A stretch of DNA of 64,000 nt from Gynurincola endophyticus (GTDB lineage Bacteria; Bacteroidota; Bacteroidia; Chitinophagales; Chitinophagaceae): positions 37,270 through 101,269 of the forward strand of contig NZ_RCWL01000005.1 of assembly GCF_003991195.1 (NCBI RefSeq), given 5' to 3'. The notes beneath the pieces were generated by a model. It saw nothing but the letters and a program-made list of their open reading frames with translations, was not told the origin of the DNA and ran no database searches. Shown here piece by piece: positions 58,367-64,000 of this stretch; within the stretch, counting starts at the first letter, position 1, and each line of letters starts with the position of its first letter. The position numbers and the translations under genes are program-made.

Positions 58367-61276
58367 ATGAAACATTACCGTTTTCATCAACCAAAAATAA
58401 CATTCACTTTTATTCTTGTTTTATTTACAGTGCTGGCATATGCTCAGGAAACCCGGATTATTGAAGTGAGTGGAAAAGTACTCGACGAATTCAGAAACCC
58501 TTTAACGGATGTATCGGTTCAGGTAAAGAATTCAGTTTCCGGTACAACCACTAACAAAGAAGGTAATTTTCAGTTACGAACACGTTTAAAACTTCCTTTC
58601 ACTTTAGTCTTTAGCTCTATCGGCTTTAGGTCACAGGAGTTTGTGGTAGAGCGACTGGGTGCTCATCTTGAAGTACAATTAGAAACTCAATCTGTGTTGG
58701 GCGATGCAGTTGTTGTAACCGCATCGCGGGTAGCAGAGAGTATCTTAAAATCACCGGTGGCTATTGAAAAACTTGATATCCGTGCAATACGTGAAACACC
58801 CGCTCCGGGTTTTTATGATGCGCTTGCTAATGTAAAAGGCGTGCAAATGACAACTTCCAGTTTAACATTCAAAGTACCTAATACGAGAGGGTTTAATATA
58901 CCCAATAACTTTCGTTTCATGCAAATGGTTGATGGAGTAGATATGCAGGCGGCTACTTTAGGTGTGCCTTTGGGAAATGCTATCGGCCCCACCGAACTGG
59001 ACATCGCTTCTGTTGAAATTACTCCCGGAGCCGCCAGTGCTTTATATGGCATGAATGCTATTAATGGTATGGCCAACCTGCTTACAAAAAGCCCGTTTAC
59101 CAGTCAGGGTTTAAGTGTTTATCATAAATCAGGTGTCAATCATGTTGATAATAAAGACAGAAATGCCAGTATTCTGACGGAAACGGCTATCAGATATGCT
59201 AAAGCCTTTAATAATAAATGGGCCTTTAAAGTAAATGCCAGCTTCTTACGTGGAACGGATTGGGTTTCTAATACAGGTACTGATCAGAATTCTAACAATC
59301 TCAATACAGCTAATCCGGCTTATCCTGAATTAAATGGAACGGGTAATGTTGCGGCTGATCTATGGAATAAATATGGAGATGAAAATAATAATGCTGTAAC
59401 AATCACCGGTGTTAATTATCAGGGTAGAAGTAATACATTTATTTTAAGAAGAACAGGATATTGGGAAAAAGATCTTGTTAATCCCATTGTTGAGAATGTT
59501 AAGTTTGATGCAGCCCTGCATTATAGAATACATAGTAATGCCGAAGTGAGTTATAGTTATCGCTTCGGAAAAATGGATGGTGTTTTTCAACGTGGAAATA
59601 AAATTCAGTTAGATGATGTAAAAGTTCAGAACCATAAATTTGAAGTAAAGGGAAACAATTATATTTTCAGAACTTATTTAAGTGTTGAGAATACCGGTAA
59701 TTCTTATAATATAAAACCGCTGTCAGATAATCTTCAATTAACACATTTATCCAATAACGCCTGGGGTACCCGTTTTAAAGCTGCTTTACAGGAAGCATTA
59801 GACAATCAGATTGATCTTTCTACTGCAATGCAATCGGCCCGTCTGATTGCTGATCAGGGAAGAGTTGAGCCTGGTACCGCAGCATTTGATCAGCTAAAAC
59901 AAACGATCATCGGTATTAATAACTGGGATCATGTGAATGCCGGTATTGCAGATGCTCCTGCTACGGGCGGTGCCTGGCTGTTACAGAAAAGCAGAATGTA
60001 CCACTCCGACTTTCAATGGGATTTCTCTAATGATATTAAATGGTTTGATTTACTGGTGGGGGCAGATTTACGAATTTATGAAGTGATTCCTGATGGAAAT
60101 AATTTCGTTGACTTTTCGCGTCCGGTTGCCGAAAGAAATAAACCTATTGGTAACAGTACAACTGATTTTGGCAAAAATGTTCTTTATAAAAAGTACGGTG
60201 CTTTTGCACAGGTAACCAAAACATTCTTCGATGAGAAATTAAAAACTTTTTTTTCATTGCGGTTCGATCATAATCTTGAGTTTACCCCGAAAGTAAATCC
60301 CCGTATTGCAGTGGTATATACTTTAGCAGAGAAACATAACCTGCGTTTGTCATATCAGAATGGATTCAGATTTCCGGCTTTATTTGAAGCGATTTCTTTT
60401 GTGAATAACGGAAATGTAAGGAGAGTAGGAGGGTTGTCTTATATTAATGAAGGATTGGGATACCTGGATAACTCTTATACACTGTCTTCAGTAAATAATT
60501 TTAATGCAGCTTATAACAGAGATAGAGATCCTGCACTGGCTTCAGGTGTGGTGGATGAAGCAGCTGCCTTAAAAAACAAAAATTTGTTGGAGGTAACAAA
60601 CCTGGCCGCTACCCGGCCGGAAAGAATTAACTCGTTTGAATTCGGTTATAAATCTGTTCTGCTGAATAATAAACTTGTTTTTGATATCGATGTGTATCTT
60701 AATAGATACGATGGTTTTTTAGGTCAGGTAGAAGTAGCAGTTCCTTCTACGGATAAAATACTCACAGACGGCGCTGTAATAGATATGGTACAGGCCAATA
60801 GAAGTAAACAAACCAGATACCGTGTATATACTAATGCAAAGAATGTTTATGAAAATTATGGCTTTGCGCTGGGTACTACTTATATCATACACAAAACCTA
60901 TACTGTTTCAGGAAATTTAAGTTATAATGATATCGCTGCTCAAAAGAACGATGATATTTTTATCAATGCCTTTAATACACCGAAATGGGTAACGAATATC
61001 AGTTTCGGCAATAGAAAACTTACAGAGCATGTCGGATTTAATGTGGTGTGGAGATGGCAGGATGCTTTTGAATGGTTTAGCCCGCTTGCTAACGGAAAAA
61101 TTGCTGCATTCAGTACGGTAGATGCACAGGTTTCTTTCGCAGTACCCCAATTATTTTCCACTATAAAAGTTGGTGGTAGCAATATATTGAACCATCGTTA
61201 TGTGCAGTATGCAGCCGGCCCTACTATCGGTGCACTGTATTACGCATCCATTACGGTAGATGGTTTATTAAAATAG
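58367..61276 (+). CDS. TonB-dependent receptor of the sulfur island
   Basis: This 969-residue outer-membrane importer has a signal peptide (MKHYRFHQPKITFTFILVLFTVLAYAQ). A carboxypeptidase-regulatory-like domain covers about residues 28-115 (SGKVLDEFRNPLTDVSVQVKNSVSGTTTNKEGNF). The plug follows (VVVTASRVAESILKSPVAIEKLD; NTRGFNIPNNFRFMQMVDGVD; ELDIASVEITPGAASALYGMNAINGMANLLTKSPF), then a barrel to the end. The substrate is not evident. No SusD partner is present, so it belongs to the classic TonB receptor type. Because it carries operator site 3, its cargo is probably a sulfur source or a cofactor such as iron for Fe-S enzymes. The final residues have no clear terminal aromatic. Confidence 0.9.
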   Translation: MKHYRFHQPKITFTFILVLFTVLAYAQETRIIEVSGKVLDEFRNPLTDVSVQVKNSVSGTTTNKEGNFQLRTRLKLPFTLVFSSIGFRSQEFVVERLGAHLEVQLETQSVLGDAVVVTASRVAESILKSPVAIEKLDIRAIRETPAPGFYDALANVKGVQMTTSSLTFKVPNTRGFNIPNNFRFMQMVDGVDMQAATLGVPLGNAIGPTELDIASVEITPGAASALYGMNAINGMANLLTKSPFTSQGLSVYHKSGVNHVDNKDRNASILTETAIRYAKAFNNKWAFKVNASFLRGTDWVSNTGTDQNSNNLNTANPAYPELNGTGNVAADLWNKYGDENNNAVTITGVNYQGRSNTFILRRTGYWEKDLVNPIVENVKFDAALHYRIHSNAEVSYSYRFGKMDGVFQRGNKIQLDDVKVQNHKFEVKGNNYIFRTYLSVENTGNSYNIKPLSDNLQLTHLSNNAWGTRFKAALQEALDNQIDLSTAMQSARLIADQGRVEPGTAAFDQLKQTIIGINNWDHVNAGIADAPATGGAWLLQKSRMYHSDFQWDFSNDIKWFDLLVGADLRIYEVIPDGNNFVDFSRPVAERNKPIGNSTTDFGKNVLYKKYGAFAQVTKTFFDEKLKTFFSLRFDHNLEFTPKVNPRIAVVYTLAEKHNLRLSYQNGFRFPALFEAISFVNNGNVRRVGGLSYINEGLGYLDNSYTLSSVNNFNAAYNRDRDPALASGVVDEAAALKNKNLLEVTNLAATRPERINSFEFGYKSVLLNNKLVFDIDVYLNRYDGFLGQVEVAVPSTDKILTDGAVIDMVQANRSKQTRYRVYTNAKNVYENYGFALGTTYIIHKTYTVSGNLSYNDIAAQKNDDIFINAFNTPKWVTNISFGNRKLTEHVGFNVVWRWQDAFEWFSPLANGKIAAFSTVDAQVSFAVPQLFSTIKVGGSNILNHRYVQYAAGPTIGALYYASITVDGLLK

Positions 61277-61345
61277 TTCAAGGATAGGTACGTTTGGCAA
61301 ATTGGAATCTTGTTCTTGTACTTGTTGTTTAGTTAGTAAATGCAA

Positions 61346-61386
61346 AGGCCCCTCAATTCTTTGAGGGACCTCTTGTATTTTTTAAA
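61346..61386 (+). terminator. Terminator after the TonB receptor gene
   Basis: AGGCCCCTCAA (61346-61356) pairs with TTGAGGGACCT (61361-61371) with one C-A mismatch, followed by CTTGTATTTTTT. Confidence 0.85.
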
Positions 61387-61438
61387 TTAAGAATGAATAA
61401 TGTCAAAATTCAGACTCTTAATGATTAACTTTTAATTC

Positions 61439-62452
61439 TTACTTTCTTCTACTCCATTCTCTGATTATTTTTGTTATAGCTTTTGCTTCAACAATAAATC
61501 CATCATGACCATAAGTTGAGTCGATAATATGCAGGTGTGCCTGTGGGATATATTTCGCCAGAAACTCCTGTTCGGTAACCGGACATAAAATATCGGAACT
61601 GATACCTATTACTAATGTTTTTGCTTTAATAGATTGTAATCTTTCTGCAATAGATTGTTCTGTTCCTCTTGCTATTTGATGTGTATCCATTGCCTTCGTG
61701 AGATGCCAGTAGCAGTAGGCATTAAAACGTTTTGATAGTTTATCGCCCTGATAAATCATATAACTAGAAGCTTTAAAGTTATCAAGCTTGTTGTTGTCGT
61801 TGTCACTTTGTTTTTCTACCAGCAGTTGATAATTTCTATAAGTGAGCATGCCTATGGCACGGGCAACTTTTAGCCCGTTTGAACCGGCTTCCGGGCTGGC
61901 GTTGTTCCATAAAGGATCATTTTCCAATGCCATTCTCTGTGCGGTATGGATAGCGATTCCCCAGGCACTTTCAGTAGCTGAAGTAGCCAAAAGTATTAAT
62001 TCATCAAAAAGTTCAGGTTCGGCTAATATCCACTCCAGTGCCTGATAACCACCCATACTGCCACCCACCAAACAATGAATTTTTTCTATTTGCAGTGCTT
62101 TTCGAAGTATTTGATGTGCATTTACCATATCACGGATGGTAATCATTGGAAATGTTTCGTAATAGGGTCTGTTTAACACAGGATTAAGGCTGATAGGACC
62201 AGTAGTACCATAACAGGATCCTAATATATTGGCACAAACAATGAAATCATGGGCCGGGTCAAAAGCCGCCTGCGCTCCGACCATTCCGGTCCACCATTCA
62301 GCTACATCAGCGTTGGCGGTTAATGCATGACAAACCCAAACCACTCTTTTGGCAGTGGCTAAATTGCCATAGGTTTTATAGGCGATGGATAATTCCGGCA
62401 AAACTCCTCCCCGTTCTAACTGAAATTCTTCTTTCAGATGAAAATAATTCAT
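61439..62452 (-). CDS. metX: Homoserine O-acetyltransferase
   Basis: This is a 337-residue alpha/beta-hydrolase of the MetX family. It acetylates homoserine, the activated carbon skeleton for direct sulfhydrylation to homocysteine. The nucleophile is Ser132 in LVGGSMGGYQALEW, the acid is Asp287 in ISSDILCP and the base is His316 in STYGHDGF. NILGSCYGTTGP is the family's oxyanion-loop block. It is divergent from the OsmC and sulfhydrylase genes, with 68 bases between start codons. The succinyl- versus acetyl-CoA preference cannot be read reliably here, since some MetX-like proteins use succinyl-CoA. Confidence 0.9.
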   Translation of the reverse strand: MNYFHLKEEFQLERGGVLPELSIAYKTYGNLATAKRVVWVCHALTANADVAEWWTGMVGAQAAFDPAHDFIVCANILGSCYGTTGPISLNPVLNRPYYETFPMITIRDMVNAHQILRKALQIEKIHCLVGGSMGGYQALEWILAEPELFDELILLATSATESAWGIAIHTAQRMALENDPLWNNASPEAGSNGLKVARAIGMLTYRNYQLLVEKQSDNDNNKLDNFKASSYMIYQGDKLSKRFNAYCYWHLTKAMDTHQIARGTEQSIAERLQSIKAKTLVIGISSDILCPVTEQEFLAKYIPQAHLHIIDSTYGHDGFIVEAKAITKIIREWSRRK

Positions 62453-62472
62453 GCTAATTTTATTAAACTGTA

Positions 62473-62505
62473 TTGCAAAGTAAATGTAAGCATGAATTAC
62501 ATTTG
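62473..62505 (+). promoter_or_regulatory. Promoter of the OsmC-sulfhydrylase genes
   Basis: TTG (62473-62475), a 22-base spacer and the -7 element TACATTTG (62498-62505) are present, 15 bases before the OsmC start codon. Confidence 0.6.
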
Positions 62506-62520
62506 TAAAAATCTTTTATT

Positions 62521-62961
62521 ATGATTTCAATCAATTTAAAGCGTGTAGCGGGAGATTATGGCTTTGAAGCAACAGATGCGCAAGGTAAAGTAGTAAAAAT
62601 TGACAATAGTCCTGATGGTGGCGGAATTGACTTCGGTGCCCGTCCTATGCAGTTGTTATTGATGGGTTTAGGTGGATGTAGTGGAATCGACATTGTATCT
62701 ATTCTCAAGAAACAACGTCAGGAAATTACAGATTTTGAGATGAGTATTGAAGGCGAGCGCGAAGCGGGAAAAGAACCTTCTCTATGGAAAGAAATTAATA
62801 TTGTATTTAGCTTAAAAGGTGAAATAGAGCCAGGTAAAGCACATCGTGCGTGTGCTTTGTCGATGGAAAAATATTGTTCAGTTGCTGAAACATTGCGTTT
62901 GGCAGGTGGAAATATCCAATGGAAATTGATCGTAAACGATGTGCCGTTTCAAGTAGATTAG
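62521..62961 (+). CDS. OsmC/Ohr-family protein
   Basis: The 146-residue protein of the OsmC superfamily has the pattern MISINLKRVAGDYGFEATDAQG, GGIDFGARPMQLLLMGLGGCSGIDIVSILKKQRQ (peroxidatic-type Cys) and a C-terminal CALSMEKYCSVAETLR with two cysteines. OsmC and Ohr members are thiol-dependent peroxidases, but the YhfA-type subgroup without peroxidase function has a similar look and cannot be excluded. It stands between metX (divergent) and the sulfhydrylase gene, whose start is 18 bases downstream. That position suggests a role in handling thiols or peroxides during sulfur metabolism. Confidence 0.87.
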   Translation: MISINLKRVAGDYGFEATDAQGKVVKIDNSPDGGGIDFGARPMQLLLMGLGGCSGIDIVSILKKQRQEITDFEMSIEGEREAGKEPSLWKEINIVFSLKGEIEPGKAHRACALSMEKYCSVAETLRLAGGNIQWKLIVNDVPFQVD

Positions 62962-62979
62962 GCACGCAAAATTAATAGT

Positions 62980-64000
62980 ATGTCTGAGCATCCGATTACG
63001 AGGGCCGTTCGTACCCGTGTTGAAAGAACAAATGAAATGGAGCATTCTTCTCCTTTGTTTTTAACCAGTAGTTTCTGTTTTGATAATGCAGAAGATATGC
63101 GGGCTGCTTTTGCTGATGAAACTGATGACAATATCTACAGCAGATTCAGTAATCCGTCTGTGCAGGAGTTTATTGATAAAGTATGTGCCTTAGAAGGAGC
63201 GGAGGCAGGTTTTGCCACTGCTTCAGGAATGAGTGCTATTTTCTCCACCTTTATGACATTGCTGAGTGCCGGTGATCATATGATTTCGTTCAATGCGATT
63301 TTTGGTTCTACTCATACAATTATAACGAAGTACCTGCCGAAGTGGGGAATCACGCATGATTATCTTGCGGTAGATCAGGTTGAAAGTTTGAAAACACTGA
63401 TCAAGCCTACTACAAAACTGATTTATCTGGAAACTCCCACAAATCCGGGGTTGGATGTGGTGGATATGCAGCGGGTAGTGGATATCGCACATGAGCATGG
63501 TGTGATTGTGGTGGTAGATAATTGTTTTGCTACACCGATTTTTCAAAGGCCGATAGAGTTCGGCGCTGATCTTGTAATTCACAGTGCTACTAAGTGGATC
63601 GATGGCCAGGGAAGAACCTTAGGTGGTGTGATTGTGGGTAAACCTTCTTTAATTAAAGATATTTATACGTTTTGCAGAAGTTCTGGTCCTGCGTTATCAC
63701 CTTTTAATGCATGGGTATTGAGCAAAAGCTTAGAAACACTGGAAGTAAGAATGGAGCGTCACGCTCAAAGCGCGCTGACTGTAGCACAGGCATTAGAAGG
63801 ACATGAAAAAGTGAGTTGGGTGAAATACCCCCATCTGAAAAGTCATCCGAACTATGAAATTGCTAAAAGGCAAATGAGTAGTGGCGGTGGTGTGGTTTGT
63901 TTTGAAGTGAAAGGTGGTATTGAAAGCGGTAGAAACTTTTTGAATGCTTTGAAACTATTTTCAATGACTGCCAATCTGGGAGATGCAAGAAGTATAGCTT
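62980..64000 (+). CDS. O-acyl-homoserine sulfhydrylase / trans-sulfuration family enzyme (partial)
   Basis: The frame starts at ATG 62980 (MSEHPITRAVRTRVERTNEMEHSSPL) and runs off the window edge after 340 codons without a stop. It is a Cys/Met-metabolism PLP enzyme. The PLP lysine is Lys205 in HSATKWIDGQGRTLGG, and the phosphate/ring contacts YSRFSNPSVQEF, FATASGMSAIF, LETPTNPGLDV and VDNCFATPIFQRP are in place. The family includes O-succinyl/O-acetyl-homoserine sulfhydrylase (metZ/metY), cystathionine gamma-synthase and lyase. The neighbouring metX and the sulfide-producing operon favour sulfhydrylase. The C-terminal end is not seen. Confidence 0.88.
   Translation, partial: MSEHPITRAVRTRVERTNEMEHSSPLFLTSSFCFDNAEDMRAAFADETDDNIYSRFSNPSVQEFIDKVCALEGAEAGFATASGMSAIFSTFMTLLSAGDHMISFNAIFGSTHTIITKYLPKWGITHDYLAVDQVESLKTLIKPTTKLIYLETPTNPGLDVVDMQRVVDIAHEHGVIVVVDNCFATPIFQRPIEFGADLVIHSATKWIDGQGRTLGGVIVGKPSLIKDIYTFCRSSGPALSPFNAWVLSKSLETLEVRMERHAQSALTVAQALEGHEKVSWVKYPHLKSHPNYEIAKRQMSSGGGVVCFEVKGGIESGRNFLNALKLFSMTANLGDARSIA

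Noticed and set aside
62453-62495. A short minus-strand frame of about 14 codons whose stop overlaps the metX start, considered as a methionine leader peptide.
   Set aside because: It has only the initial Met codon, no run of a regulatory amino acid and no stem elements.
63223-63582. A 119-codon minus-strand frame at the right edge.
   Set aside because: It is the complement of the clearly recognisable sulfhydrylase gene, whose PLP motif lies on the plus strand.
1-64000. CRISPR arrays, insertion sequences, integrases, phage genes and rRNA.
   Set aside because: No regularly spaced direct repeats, transposase motifs or rRNA segments were seen; the dispersed repeats have only two copies each.

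Overview
The window comes from a member of the Bacteroidota, most likely the Chitinophagales/Chitinophagaceae (the family placement is inference). The signs are SusC/SusD and FecR/ECF-sigma genes, the gliding-type ABC genes gldF-gldG, a MurF-alanine racemase fusion, many promoters with the Bacteroidota pattern TTG-N18..22-TAnnTTTG, AT-rich DNA, very short leaders and little Shine-Dalgarno signal. There is no phage, insertion sequence, CRISPR array or rRNA. One tRNA-Ser(GGA) is present.

Layout. 1-20.2 kb is mostly housekeeping: acpP-fabF-rnc, methylmalonyl-CoA epimerase, a cysteine desulfurase, gldF-gldG, terC, murF-alr, lspA, and a minus-strand run gltX / B12-binding protein / enoyl-CoA hydratase / LacI regulator / fumC. 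An ARPP-1 secreted protein and a polysaccharide deacetylase follow. 20.5-21.4 kb holds tatD and tRNA-Ser. From 33.7 down to 21.9 kb a minus-strand nutrient-uptake locus runs ECF sigma, FecR anti-sigma, SusC, SusD, EEP phosphodiesterase, surface lipoprotein, second EEP phosphodiesterase, Gfo/Idh/MocA oxidoreductase. It has no glycoside hydrolase, so its substrate may be a phosphodiester rather than a plain glycan. 34-48.4 kb is accessory: an HxlR-type regulator with a divergent NAD(P)-binding protein, DinB, a LytS-type kinase / DUF4407 / LytTR response regulator set, a paralogue of the Gfo/Idh protein, an S9 peptidase, a PadR regulator with membrane proteins, and an AraC-type HTH protein with an SDR enzyme.

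48.6-64 kb is a sulfur island. The assimilation operon is cysH (Fe-S type, APS reductase), cysD, cysN, cysE, cobA, cysJ, cysI, and a fusion of siroheme-synthase dehydrogenase with a TauE/SafE-type membrane transporter, followed by a TonB-dependent receptor. Next come metX, an OsmC protein and the start of a homoserine sulfhydrylase. Together they take sulfate to sulfide, make siroheme for the sulfite reductase, and pass sulfide to cysteine and methionine.

The most striking signals are regulatory. A 20-codon leader ORF ending in four consecutive Cys codons and a stop sits between the operon promoter and cysH, and overlaps two mutually exclusive stem elements. This has the form of a cysteine-sensing attenuator. 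A dyad TCTAC-N7-GTAGA occurs three times, before the leader, before cobA and before the TonB receptor gene, and defines a putative sulfur operator. Clear operators also sit before the HxlR and PadR genes.
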